This document shows positions 17,450-27,036 of a DNA stretch of 64,000 nucleotides, in pieces (position 1 is the first letter of the stretch; every line of letters starts with the position of its first letter). Made by a program: the position numbers and the translations under genes. Below the pieces are notes generated by a model. It was not told where the DNA came from, did no database searches, and saw only the letters and a program-made list of their open reading frames with translations. This stretch comes from Nitrobacter winogradskyi (GTDB taxonomy: Bacteria > Pseudomonadota > Alphaproteobacteria > Rhizobiales > Xanthobacteraceae): NCBI RefSeq assembly GCF_006539545.1, contig NZ_BJNF01000057.1, positions 1 to 64,000 of the forward strand, given 5' to 3'.

Positions 17450-20400
17450 CTATTCGGCCGGCGCGGCGGCGGGCATGGCCTCGCCTCGCCGCCGAATCCG
17501 GTCGATCAGGAGATAGATGACCGGCGTCGTATAGAGGGTCAGGATCTGTGAAACGAGAAGCCCGCCGATGATGGTGATGCCGAGCGGTCGCCGTAGTTCC
17601 GTTCCCGGGCCGGTTGCGAGCACCAGCGGTATCGCGGCGAAAAGCGCGGCCATTGTCGTCATTATGATCGGCCGAAAGCGTACGCGACACGCCTCGAAGA
17701 TGGCGTCCGCGGATGACAACCCGCGTTGGCGTTCGGCTTCCAGCGCGAAATCGACGATCATGATTCCGTTCTTCTTGACGATGCCGATGAGAAGAATGAT
17801 TCCGACGAACGCAATGATCGTCAGCGGCGTGCCGGTGATCTGCAAGGCCAGAAGCGCTCCGAGGCCCGCGGATGGGAGTGTGGAGATAATCGTGAGCGGA
17901 TGGGCGAGACTCTCATAGAGAACCCCGAGCACAATATACACCGCGACAAGCGCGCCGAGAATCAGCAGCGGCTGTCGCCCCGATGTCTTGCGGAAGTCGG
18001 CCGCGCTTCCCTCGAAGCTTCCGCGGATGCCCTCGGGCATGTGCAGTTCATCGACGGCGCGTTGAATGTTGGCGGTAGCATCCTGAAGTTCCACGCCCGG
18101 CAATGTGTTGAAGGATACCGTCACTGAAGGAAACGATTGTGAATGATAAACGGCGAGCGGCGACAGATCGCGCTCGTAGCGGGCGACGGCCGACAACGGA
18201 ATCTGCACGCCGTTGGCTCCCGCGACGAAGATGCGTTCGAGGTGGGATGGATCTTCCTGAAACCGCGGATCGATTTCCAGAATGACCTGATACTGATTGC
18301 GCTGGGTGTAAACGATCGAAATCTGCCGCTGCGAAAACGCGTTGTTGAGCGCGTTGTCGATGTCCTGAACCCTGACCCCGAGGCTGGACGCCCTCTGCCG
18401 GTCGATTGACAGCGTCAGTTGCAAACCGCCGGCCTCGCGGTCGCTCGACACGTCGGTGACTCCTTCGATCGCTTGCATGCGCTTGGCGACAAGCGGCGCC
18501 CATTTTTGCAACAGGTCGAGGTCGGTGCTGGTGAGCGTGTACTGGTAGTTTGAATCGCTCTGACGTCCTCCGCTCCGGATGTCCTGTGCGGCGAACATGA
18601 ATAGGCTGATGCCCGGCACGTCACCAAGATTTCGTCGAAGCCGATCGATCGCCTGCTGGGTGGTCAACTTCCCCCGTTCAGCGGGCGGCTTCAGGCTGAT
18701 ATACATGAATCCCCGATTTGAGCCTGCGCGCATGCCGCCGCCGATCGAGGAGCCGATTCCCTCCACGGCGGGATCAGCCATCGCGATATCCATGACGCGC
18801 TGTTGAAGCTCGAGCATGGACTGAAAGGAAACGTCGGGTGACGCGCGCGTCGCACCGATGATGAAGCCGCTATCGTCGATCGGGAAATAGCCCTTCGGCG
18901 TCTTGATATACAGCGTCACCGTCAGGGCGATCGTTGCGAAGAAAACCAGCAACATCAGGACGGGAAACCTGAGCACGACGCGCAGTGTGCGCGTATAGAA
19001 CGCCACGATTCGCGAGAGCAGGCCCTCAACCAGCCGATCGAACCGGGTCGCATCCGCGGATGTCGCGCGCTTGATGTAGTGGGCGCAGATCATCGGCGTG
19101 ACCGTCAACGACACGACCGTCGACACAACGATCGCAAACGTGAGTGTGAGCGAGAACTCCCGCAGCAACCGGCCGACAACGCCGTCCATGAAGATCAGGG
19201 GCGTGAAGGCGGCAATCAGCGACAGGCTGATCGAAAGCACGGTAAAGCCGATTTGCCGCGCTCCTTCCAGCGCCGCCCGGTACGGCGGCAAGCCCTGTTC
19301 CAGATTGCGGTACATGTTCTCGATCATGACGATGGCGTCGTCGACTACGAAACCGACCGAGATGGCCAGCGCCATCAGGGACAGGTTGTCGATGGAGAAT
19401 CCCGCGAGCCACATCCCGGCGCATGTACCGGCCAGCGCCAGCGGAACCGATACGCCTGCCGCGACCGTCGGCGTAAATCGCCGAAGGAACGCAAAGACAA
19501 CGACCATCACCAGGAAAGCTGTCGCCAGCAGCGTCCATTCCATGTCCTCGACGCTTGCGCGGATGGTGCCGGTGCGATCGACGATGATGGAGACCTCGAT
19601 ACCGGCCGGGATCCATTTCTTGAGTTCGGGAAGCAGCGCCCTCACCCGGTCAACCGTGTCGATGACATTGGCATCGCCCTGCTTGGTGACCTGGATCAGC
19701 ACCGCGGGCTGCTTGTTGAACCAGGCGATCGAGCGGCTGTTTCGCGTGGCGTCCTTGACCTCGGCCACGTCCGAGAGCCGAACGAAATTTCCTCCCGAAC
19801 TCTTTATAACGATGTCTCTGAATTCCGCCGCGCTACGCATCTGCCGGTTGGTCGATAGCGTCTCGCTCTGGCGGTCGCCATTGAAGATTCCGACGGGACC
19901 AAGCGGATTGGCATTCACGATCGCGGTCCGGACATCGTCGGTCGAGATGCCTGCGTTCGAGAGCGCGACCGGATTGAGCGCGATCCGCACAGCCGGCTGG
20001 TCAGCGCCGCTCACGGAAACCTCGCCCACTCCAGGAACCTGCGAAACGCGCTGAACGAGAACCGTATCAGCGACGTCATAGATGGCGCTGGTCGGCATGG
20101 TTTTTGATGTCAGCGCCAGGATAAAGACCGGCGACGCAGCGGGATTGGCCTTGCGGAATTTCGGCAAGGTCGGCAGATCCGTCGGCAGATTGGCGAGCGA
20201 CGCGTTGATCGCCGCTTGCACATCGCGCGCTGCGTGATCGATGTCGCGCCCGATGGCGAACTGCAGTTGGATGCTGGTGGCGCCCAGCGTGCTCGAGGAT
20301 GTGATCTGTTCGACGCCGGCGATCTCGCCGAGGCGCCGCTCCAGCGGCGCGGCGACGGTGGCGGCCATCACCGACGGTGACGCGCCCGGCCGGCTCGCCG

Positions 20401-20545
20401 ACACCCTGATCATCGGGAAGTCGACATTGGGAACCGAAGCGACGGGAAGCACGCCATAAGCGACGACGCCGATGAGAAACAGCCCGATGGCGAGCAGCGT
20501 GGTGCCGACCGGTCTCCGGATGAACGGCTCGGAGATCGAAGCCAT
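17450..20545 (-). CDS. RND efflux pump permease (MdtC-like)
   Basis: A 1031-residue inner-membrane proton-driven transporter of the hydrophobe/amphiphile efflux type. It has a TM1 after FIRRPVGTTLLAIGLFLIG, two large periplasmic loops, and the RND core AISVGFVVDDAIVMIENMYRN near residues 398-418 with the paired Asp residues of the proton relay. A second half repeats the fold (PLTIISTLPSAGLGALLAL, ALEAERQRGLSSADAI). It matches the heteromultimeric MdtBC arrangement: the start codon overlaps the stop of the preceding pump gene as TAATG, so two different RND subunits are made in sequence. Likely exports drugs, bile-salt-like compounds or flavonoids; the substrate cannot be inferred. Confidence 0.93.
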   Translation of the reverse strand: MASISEPFIRRPVGTTLLAIGLFLIGVVAYGVLPVASVPNVDFPMIRVSASRPGASPSVMAATVAAPLERRLGEIAGVEQITSSSTLGATSIQLQFAIGRDIDHAARDVQAAINASLANLPTDLPTLPKFRKANPAASPVFILALTSKTMPTSAIYDVADTVLVQRVSQVPGVGEVSVSGADQPAVRIALNPVALSNAGISTDDVRTAIVNANPLGPVGIFNGDRQSETLSTNRQMRSAAEFRDIVIKSSGGNFVRLSDVAEVKDATRNSRSIAWFNKQPAVLIQVTKQGDANVIDTVDRVRALLPELKKWIPAGIEVSIIVDRTGTIRASVEDMEWTLLATAFLVMVVVFAFLRRFTPTVAAGVSVPLALAGTCAGMWLAGFSIDNLSLMALAISVGFVVDDAIVMIENMYRNLEQGLPPYRAALEGARQIGFTVLSISLSLIAAFTPLIFMDGVVGRLLREFSLTLTFAIVVSTVVSLTVTPMICAHYIKRATSADATRFDRLVEGLLSRIVAFYTRTLRVVLRFPVLMLLVFFATIALTVTLYIKTPKGYFPIDDSGFIIGATRASPDVSFQSMLELQQRVMDIAMADPAVEGIGSSIGGGMRAGSNRGFMYISLKPPAERGKLTTQQAIDRLRRNLGDVPGISLFMFAAQDIRSGGRQSDSNYQYTLTSTDLDLLQKWAPLVAKRMQAIEGVTDVSSDREAGGLQLTLSIDRQRASSLGVRVQDIDNALNNAFSQRQISIVYTQRNQYQVILEIDPRFQEDPSHLERIFVAGANGVQIPLSAVARYERDLSPLAVYHSQSFPSVTVSFNTLPGVELQDATANIQRAVDELHMPEGIRGSFEGSAADFRKTSGRQPLLILGALVAVYIVLGVLYESLAHPLTIISTLPSAGLGALLALQITGTPLTIIAFVGIILLIGIVKKNGIMIVDFALEAERQRGLSSADAIFEACRVRFRPIIMTTMAALFAAIPLVLATGPGTELRRPLGITIIGGLLVSQILTLYTTPVIYLLIDRIRRRGEAMPAAAPAE

Positions 20546-23500
20546 TATTTCATGCCCTCGATCGCGCCTGGCGGCGGCCCCGAACCGCCGGTCGGAACCG
20601 CTTGCTCGATCCGCTTGTTCAGCCGGTCGAGCGCCAGATAGATCACGGGCGTGGTGTAAAGCGTGAGCAGCTGACTGAGCAGCAAACCGCCAATGATCGA
20701 AATGCCGAGAGGGAACCGCAACTCCGAGCCGGTGCCGCTTTCAATCGCCAGCGGCAGCGCGCCGAACAGCGCTGCGAGCGTCGTCATCATGATGGGCCTG
20801 AACCGGAGCAGGCACGCCTGCACGATTGCATCCGTCGAGGACATGCCCTGACGGCGTTCGGCTTCCAGCGCGAAGTCGATCATCATGATCGCGTTTTTCT
20901 TCACGATGCCCATCAGAAGAATGATGCCGATCAGGCCGATCACCGACAGATCCTGTCCGAACAGCATCAAGGCGAGAATGGCGCCGATACCCGCCGAAGG
21001 CAGTGTCGAGAGGATTGTAATCGGATGAATATAGCTTTCGTAGAGGACCCCCAGCACGATGTAGATCGTGATCAGCGCGGCCAGGATCAGCCAGGGCTGA
21101 CCGGCAAGCGATTTCGAGAATTCGGCCGCATCACCGGAGAACATGCCGGCGATATTGGAGGGCATGCCGATGCGGGTCTCGATGATCTTGACCCGTTTCA
21201 CGGCATCGCCCAGCGCCTCTCCCGGAGCAAGATTGAAACTGAGCGAGGATGCCGGGAATTGCGCCTGATGAGAGATCGCCAGCGGCGCGGTGGTTCGGGT
21301 CAGCGTCGCGACGGCGGATAGCGGCACCTGGGCCCCCGCCACGCCCGGCAGAAAGAGCTTGGAGAGGATCGAGGGGTCGCGCTGATACTGCGGCAGGGCC
21401 TCCAGCACGACGCGATACTGGTTGGACTGTCCATAGACCGTCGATATCTGCCGCTGGGCAAAGGCATCGTTCAACGTGTCGTTGATCGCCTGAAGGCTGA
21501 CGCCCAACTGGCCCGCGCGTGCGCGGTCGATGTTCAGCGCGGCGCGAAGACCTGCGTCCTGCGCCTCCGACGATACGTCCCGGAAGAGCGGATCGCGGCG
21601 CAGTTCCTCGACCAGCTTGCGGACCCATTCCGAAACCTGGGCAGCGTCCGTCCCCGTCAGGGTGTATTGATACAACGAGCGGCTGGTCCGCGAACTGATC
21701 TGGATATCCTGCACCGGTTGAAAATAAACCGTCATGCCGGGGATCGAAGCGACGCGCGCCTTCAGGCGCGTGATGACGGCCGCGATGTCGTCACGGCGGT
21801 CGCTGCGCGGATTCAGCGTCATCACCAGGCGGCCGGCATTCGTGGTCGGATTCACCGAAGCGGCGCCAATGACGGATACGACGCCCGTAACGTCAGGGTC
21901 CGCCTTGATGACGGCCGCGACCTCGGCCTGACGCCTTTGCATTTCGGCGAAGGAGACGTCGGGCCCCGCCTCGGTTACGGCGATAATCGACGCCGTATCC
22001 TGCAGGGGCAGGAAGCCTTTGGGCGCGACGGCATAAAGCAGCATCGTCGCGACGATCGTCGCGAAGACAACGCCCAGTGTCGCCTGCTGATGCCGGAGGA
22101 CCCATAACAGCGTCCAATGATAGAACGCGACCATCCGGTCGATACTGCGGTTGACCGCCGCCACTCCGGGGATCGAAACCCCTCCTTCCGAGCGTTTGAG
22201 CAGCCGCGAGCACATCATCGGCGTCAAAGTGAGCGACACCACCGCTGACGTGACGACCGCGATCGTCAGTGTCAGAGCGAACTCGCGGAACATTCTTCCG
22301 ACCAGCCCGGACATGAACAGCAGCGGGATGAACACCGCGATCAACGAAACCGTCAGCGAGATCACGGTGAAGGCGATCTCGCGCGCGCCCCGGAGCGCGG
22401 CTTCCATGACGCTCTCGCCGTTCTCGATGTGCCGGACGATGTTTTCGATCATCACGATGGCGTCGTCGACCACGAATCCGGTGCCGATCGTCAGCGCCAT
22501 CAGCGATAGGTTGTCGAGACTGAAACCTGCGAAATACATGATGCCGAAACTGGTGATCAGCGACAGCGGCAGCGCCACCCCCGCGATCAACGTCGCCCGG
22601 AGCGAGCGCAGGAAAAGCAGCACGACAAGCGTCACGAGGACGATGCTGAGAATGAGCGTGAACTGCACGTCGTGGACGGATGCGCGGATTGTCACGGTTC
22701 GGTCGCTGACGACGGTCAGGTCGACACCGGCCGGAATCGCGCTTTGGAGTTTCGGGATCTCCTCCCGGATCTGCCGGACAACCTCGATCACATTGGCGCC
22801 GGGCTGACGCTGGATATCGATGATGACGGCCGGCGTTCCATTGTACCAGCCGCCGGTGCGATTGTTCTCCAGTCCGTCGACGATCCGGGCGACATCGCCG
22901 ATCGTGACCGGAGAACCGTTACGGTAAGCGATAATGATGGGTCGGTATGCGTCGGCCGTCGTGACCTGGTCGTTGGCCGCGATGGTATAGGCTTGCTGCG
23001 CGCCGTCCAGAGACCCCTTGGGGCCGGAAACGTTGGCGCTGGCGATCGCGGTGCGCAGATCCTCCATTGAAATGCCATAGGCTGCCAGCCGCGTGAGATC
23101 GGCCTGGACGCGCACCGCCGGCTTCAGCCCACCGAGCACGGCAACGCGGCCGACGCCCGAGATCTGACTGAGGCGCTGGGTGAGAATGGTATCCGCGATA
23201 TCGCTCATGGCGCGCATCGAGACCGTGTCGGAGGTCAAGGCAAGCGTCATCACCGGCGCATCGGCAGGATTCACCTTGGCGTAGGTTGGCGGGTACGGCA
23301 GGTTTCTCGGCAGGATTCCCGCAGCCGCGTTGATGGCCGCCTGCACGTCCTGCGTGGCGCCGTCGATATCCCGATCCAGGTTGAACTGCAGGGAAATCTG
23401 GCTGAGCCCGTACGAACTTGTCGACGTCATCGACGACAGCGACGGGATCTGTCCGAGCTGACGTTCCAGCGGTGCCGTCAGCAATGACGCCACGACATCG

Positions 23501-23667
23501 GGACTGGCGCCCGGCAGTTGAGTCCCCACCTGCACTGTCGGGAAATCGACCTGCGGCAGCGCGGAGACCGGCAGCGCCCAATAGCCGAGCGCGCCCCCGA
23601 TCATCAGTGCGATCCCCAGCAAGGAGGTCGCGATCGGACGACGGATAAACGGTTCCGAAACACCCAT
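20545..23667 (-). CDS. RND efflux pump permease (MdtB-like)
   Basis: The second RND inner-membrane subunit, 1040 residues, with the same two-fold design as its neighbour: FIRRPIATSLLGIALMIGG at the N terminus, LTIGTGFVVDDAIVMIENIVRH with the proton-relay Asp pair, and FGIMYFAGFSLDNLSLMAL. The C-terminal half carries LEAERRQGMSSTDAI and ESGTGSELRFPLGISIIGG. Two distinct adjacent RND genes behind one fusion protein suggest a heterotrimeric pump like MdtABC of E. coli. It is 64 bases downstream of the fusion protein gene and overlaps the next pump by one base. Confidence 0.93.
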   Translation of the reverse strand: MGVSEPFIRRPIATSLLGIALMIGGALGYWALPVSALPQVDFPTVQVGTQLPGASPDVVASLLTAPLERQLGQIPSLSSMTSTSSYGLSQISLQFNLDRDIDGATQDVQAAINAAAGILPRNLPYPPTYAKVNPADAPVMTLALTSDTVSMRAMSDIADTILTQRLSQISGVGRVAVLGGLKPAVRVQADLTRLAAYGISMEDLRTAIASANVSGPKGSLDGAQQAYTIAANDQVTTADAYRPIIIAYRNGSPVTIGDVARIVDGLENNRTGGWYNGTPAVIIDIQRQPGANVIEVVRQIREEIPKLQSAIPAGVDLTVVSDRTVTIRASVHDVQFTLILSIVLVTLVVLLFLRSLRATLIAGVALPLSLITSFGIMYFAGFSLDNLSLMALTIGTGFVVDDAIVMIENIVRHIENGESVMEAALRGAREIAFTVISLTVSLIAVFIPLLFMSGLVGRMFREFALTLTIAVVTSAVVSLTLTPMMCSRLLKRSEGGVSIPGVAAVNRSIDRMVAFYHWTLLWVLRHQQATLGVVFATIVATMLLYAVAPKGFLPLQDTASIIAVTEAGPDVSFAEMQRRQAEVAAVIKADPDVTGVVSVIGAASVNPTTNAGRLVMTLNPRSDRRDDIAAVITRLKARVASIPGMTVYFQPVQDIQISSRTSRSLYQYTLTGTDAAQVSEWVRKLVEELRRDPLFRDVSSEAQDAGLRAALNIDRARAGQLGVSLQAINDTLNDAFAQRQISTVYGQSNQYRVVLEALPQYQRDPSILSKLFLPGVAGAQVPLSAVATLTRTTAPLAISHQAQFPASSLSFNLAPGEALGDAVKRVKIIETRIGMPSNIAGMFSGDAAEFSKSLAGQPWLILAALITIYIVLGVLYESYIHPITILSTLPSAGIGAILALMLFGQDLSVIGLIGIILLMGIVKKNAIMMIDFALEAERRQGMSSTDAIVQACLLRFRPIMMTTLAALFGALPLAIESGTGSELRFPLGISIIGGLLLSQLLTLYTTPVIYLALDRLNKRIEQAVPTGGSGPPPGAIEGMK

Positions 23668-23731
23668 GTCTGATCAACTCGTCTGGCGGCGCGCTGCCGT
23701 GGGTTAGATATTCAGTGCCGCACCTCTGGAG

Positions 23732-25114
23732 TTATGGCCGAGGCTTCGGACCCCCGCCGGACTGACCGTTTTCCTGTGGCCCGCTGCCCGATTGATTCTG
23801 ACCTCTCTCGCCCCGCCGGCCGCGACGCTCGCTGCCATTGCCGTCACCGCCTCGGCGAGCGCCGCGCCTGTCCTGCCGCGCCGGCGGCGCGAGATCGGCC
23901 GTCGGCACCTGATCGCTCTGGCCGACAGTCACCTTCGCGCCGTCGGAGAGATTGGCGAATCCGGTTGTGACCACGCGATCAGTGGGAGCAATTCCCTTGG
24001 CGATAACGGCGTCCTTCTCGTCCTGCTGCCGCACCGTCACCGGTTTGGCTTTCACGATGTCGTCGTCGCCGATCACATAGCTGAAGGTTCCGAGCGGGCC
24101 ACGCTGCACCGCCGATGTCGGTATGACCGTCGCCTGTGACAGCGTTTCAACCTTGATGCGCACATTGACGAACTGGCCCGGCCAGAGCTGAAAACGTTCA
24201 TTCGAAAATGCGGCCCTCAGCCTCAGGGTGCCGGTCGTCGGATCAACCTGATTATCGATGCCGATCAGCTTGCCCGTGTCGACGACTGTCGTGCCGTCGT
24301 TTCCGAATACATCGACTTCGATCTCGCCCTTGGCTGCCGCTGCATTCACGCGCGTGATCTGCTGCTGCGGAAGGCTGAACTGGACGGAGATGGGTTGAAG
24401 CTGCGTAATGATGACCAGTCCGGTCGCATCCGCAGCGTTGATGATGTTGCCGCGATCGACCTGGCGCAGGCCCACGCGACCGGAAATCGGCGCGACGATC
24501 CTGGTGAAACCGAGCATCGCCTGTGCGTTGTCGATGGCGGCCTGATCGGCCTTGACCAGCGCCTCCTGCTGCGCGACGACCGCCCTCTGGGTATCCGCCT
24601 GCTGCTTCGAACCGGCGCTGGAGGCGGCCAGTTGCTCGTAGCGTTTCAGATCGAGGCGCATATTGGCGAGCTGCGCTTCGTCCTGTGCCTTCTTCGCGAC
24701 CGCCTGATCGTACTGGGCCTGATAGATCACGGGCTCGATTTCGCCCAGCACGTCGCCTTTCTTGACGTCCTGACCTTCGGTGAAGTTGACGGCGATCAGC
24801 TTGCCGTTGACCTGAGAGCGCACCGTCACGGTGCTCAGCGCGCGGACGGCTCCGACGCCGTCGAGATAGACCGGCACATCCTGGATGCGCGGCGTTGCCG
24901 CCAGTACCGGAATGGCGCGATCGGGACGTTCCCAGCTTCCATCGCGCTTCTTTTGAGCAAACGAGGTCCAGCCGAGATAGGCAAGTCCTCCGACGATCAG
25001 AAGCGTGATGGCGATCCACACGGGACGACGCCGACGGCCGCTCGCCGCTCTCGTGCCGGACAACCCGTCGCCGGCTGCTTTCACTGTTTCGTCCAGGTCC
25101 GGTCTAAAGAGCAT
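23732..25114 (-). CDS. RND efflux membrane fusion protein (MdtA-like)
   Basis: The periplasmic adaptor that connects the RND pumps to the outer-membrane channel, 460 residues. An N-terminal anchor (WIAITLLIVGGLAYLGWTSF, residues 33-52) is followed by the lipoyl half-motifs (VTVRSQVNGKLIAVNFTEGQDVKKGD and IVAPISGRVGLRQVDRGN) around an alpha-helical hairpin, then the beta-barrel and membrane-proximal domains (LRAAFSNERFQLWPGQFVNVRI). An unusual tail of about 55 residues, rich in Arg, Gly, Asn, Gln and Pro, follows residue 405. Its start overlaps the outer-membrane factor gene by 11 bases, which indicates tight co-translation. Confidence 0.93.
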   Translation of the reverse strand: MLFRPDLDETVKAAGDGLSGTRAASGRRRRPVWIAITLLIVGGLAYLGWTSFAQKKRDGSWERPDRAIPVLAATPRIQDVPVYLDGVGAVRALSTVTVRSQVNGKLIAVNFTEGQDVKKGDVLGEIEPVIYQAQYDQAVAKKAQDEAQLANMRLDLKRYEQLAASSAGSKQQADTQRAVVAQQEALVKADQAAIDNAQAMLGFTRIVAPISGRVGLRQVDRGNIINAADATGLVIITQLQPISVQFSLPQQQITRVNAAAAKGEIEVDVFGNDGTTVVDTGKLIGIDNQVDPTTGTLRLRAAFSNERFQLWPGQFVNVRIKVETLSQATVIPTSAVQRGPLGTFSYVIGDDDIVKAKPVTVRQQDEKDAVIAKGIAPTDRVVTTGFANLSDGAKVTVGQSDQVPTADLAPPARQDRRGARRGGDGNGSERRGRRGERGQNQSGSGPQENGQSGGGPKPRP

Positions 25115-26591
25115 TGGCCGCCCTCTCGATCCGCGGCTCCCAGCCGCCGCCCAGGGCCTGATAAAGACTCACGATCGCCTGTAACCGTGCAAGCTGCGCT
25201 TGCGACAGGACATCTTCCGCCTGAAAAAGCGTCAATTGCGTGTTCAGCACGATGATGATGTCGGCGGTGCCGGCCTGTAGCTGTTGCTCGGAGAGTTGGA
25301 ACGCCTTGCGCGAAGCGGTTACGACCTCGCGCTGGAGGCGCAGTCGCTCGGTGGTCTGACGCACGGCAGTCAGCGCGTTGCCGACATCGGCGAACGCCGA
25401 GACCACCGTCTTGCGGTAAGTCTGAAGCAGTTCGTCCTGCCTCGCCTTCGTGAGTTCGAAATTGCTGAGGATCCTGCGGCCATCGAAGATCGGCTGCGTC
25501 AGTGCGCCGGCGAGGTTGAAGAATGCGGCATTGGGGGCGAACAGCGCGACTAGCGCCGGGCTCTGGTAGCCGCCCTGCGCGGTCAACTGAATACTCGGAA
25601 AGAACTGTGCCCGCGCGCTACCGACATTCGCGGTCGCCGAGGCGAGCTGCAGCTCCTGACGGCGGATGTCCGGGCGCTGGGTCAGCAATTCGGACGGCAG
25701 CCCGGGCGTCACCCGTGGCGCGGTGATGTGGTTGAGCGAACCGCCCTTCACGGTCACGCTTTCCGGCGGGCGGGCCACCAGTGTCGCGAGCGCGTTGATG
25801 TTCTGTACCAGCGTCTGCCTGAGTTGCGGAACGGCCGCGCGCAGATTTGCCAGCACGCTCTCTTGCTGCGCAACGTCGAGGTCGGACCCGGTGCCGGCGC
25901 TCAGCCGCTGTTTGAGCGCGTCCAGAATACGCCGGGCGCTGGCGATGTTGCGTTCGGCGGTGCGAATGCGGTCCTGCGCCGTGAGGACCTGGAAATAGGC
26001 ATTCGCGACGCTGACCAGCGTCGTCAGCGCGACCACGTCGCGGTCAAAGCGGCTGGCGTTGGCCGTCTCCAGCGCGGCCAGCGTGGCATCGCGGTTCTTG
26101 CCCCAGAAATCGAGCTCATAGCTGGCGCCGCTCAACGTGCCCGAGTAGTTCACTATTTCCCGGCCACGATTGGTCAGGCCGCTTTGGCTCGAACCCGACG
26201 TGCGGAAATAGGCTTCCTGTCCGCCGATGCTGACGCTCGGCAATAGCGCCGCGCCAATGATCCGGGCCTGCTGGTCGGCCTGAATGATCCTCGCGGCCGC
26301 AGCCGCGATATCGAGGTTGACGGTCTGGGCCTCTTCCATCAGGGACGTGAGTTCGGACGAGCGAAAGCCGCGCCACCAGTCGAGCGCCGGCAGGGCGTCC
26401 GCCACGGCGGACGCGCTCGCGTCCTTGTACCCCATTGGAATATCCAGCGCCGGATCCGGAATATCCCGTGTCAGTATGCAGCCGGCCGACGCCGCGACCG
26501 CCGCCCATAGCGGCAGGAGCATGGCGGAACGCCAGATCCACGTCGCGCATCTCCGGGGATGGCTCAAAGCCCTGGCGGCGGAAGCACTCAC
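25104..26591 (-). CDS. Outer-membrane efflux lipoprotein, NodT/OprM family
   Basis: The TolC-type trimeric outer-membrane channel of the efflux system and first gene of the operon. I chose GTG 26591 (495 residues) because AGGTGG lies upstream and the product then has a basic leader and a lipobox-like ASAGC near residue 38 (LPLWAAVAASAGC), indicating lipid attachment as in NodT proteins. ATG 26522 is a shorter alternative, and an open frame continues to 26771. Two repeated halves carry the family blocks (DWWRGFRSSELTSLMEEA, YELDFWGKNRDATLAA, LPSELLTQRPDIRRQELQLASATANVGSARAQFFPSI). The coding order OMF-MFP-RND-RND forms a complete tripartite pump. Confidence 0.88.
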   Translation of the reverse strand: MSASAARALSHPRRCATWIWRSAMLLPLWAAVAASAGCILTRDIPDPALDIPMGYKDASASAVADALPALDWWRGFRSSELTSLMEEAQTVNLDIAAAAARIIQADQQARIIGAALLPSVSIGGQEAYFRTSGSSQSGLTNRGREIVNYSGTLSGASYELDFWGKNRDATLAALETANASRFDRDVVALTTLVSVANAYFQVLTAQDRIRTAERNIASARRILDALKQRLSAGTGSDLDVAQQESVLANLRAAVPQLRQTLVQNINALATLVARPPESVTVKGGSLNHITAPRVTPGLPSELLTQRPDIRRQELQLASATANVGSARAQFFPSIQLTAQGGYQSPALVALFAPNAAFFNLAGALTQPIFDGRRILSNFELTKARQDELLQTYRKTVVSAFADVGNALTAVRQTTERLRLQREVVTASRKAFQLSEQQLQAGTADIIIVLNTQLTLFQAEDVLSQAQLARLQAIVSLYQALGGGWEPRIERAANAL

Positions 26592-27036
26592 ACCGGCCAC
26601 CTGAGGGAGGACAGAGGCGGCGAAAGGTATTGGCGTGAGCCTGAAGCACGGCAGTACCAACCTTTTCTGGAATAAAGCGACGCAGCCACCGGACGTAATG
26701 CTTTCTCTAAAGAACCGCCCTATTCTAGCTGTCCGAACAGGCGACGGACAGTCCTGCGGAGGCAAGAACATTAGACACGCTCCACTGGACCGCAGTTCTG
26801 ATTCTATTGGAAAAGACCTGATTTTACTGCGTTTCCTGAAACATGGACCGAGGCGTGGCCGCCAATCTTACGAAGATTTCATGCGGCGCTGCGAGGGTTC
26901 GCCGTCGGTTCGTAGAAACTCGTCGGCCCCAAGCGTCGCTTGCTGGAGTGTGATTCTGCGCGCCCTTGTACCCGCCTCTCCCCTCAACTAGGGTTATCTG
27001 CAATCCTCCAACAGCCCGATGAGAATTTTGCATCTC
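26592..27036. other. Divergent region between efflux operon and cysK
   Basis: This holds the promoters of the efflux operon (minus) and cysK (plus). Apart from the inverted repeat at 26729-26751 I see no gene or RNA. The open frames in it have no recognisable features, and no TetR or MarR regulator gene is nearby. Confidence 0.4.
26729..26751. promoter_or_regulatory. Candidate operator upstream of the efflux operon
   Basis: A perfect inverted repeat, CTGTCCG and CGGACAG separated by 9 bases, lies about 140 bases before the outer-membrane factor start. The geometry suits a dimeric repressor, but the regulator is unknown. Confidence 0.3.
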
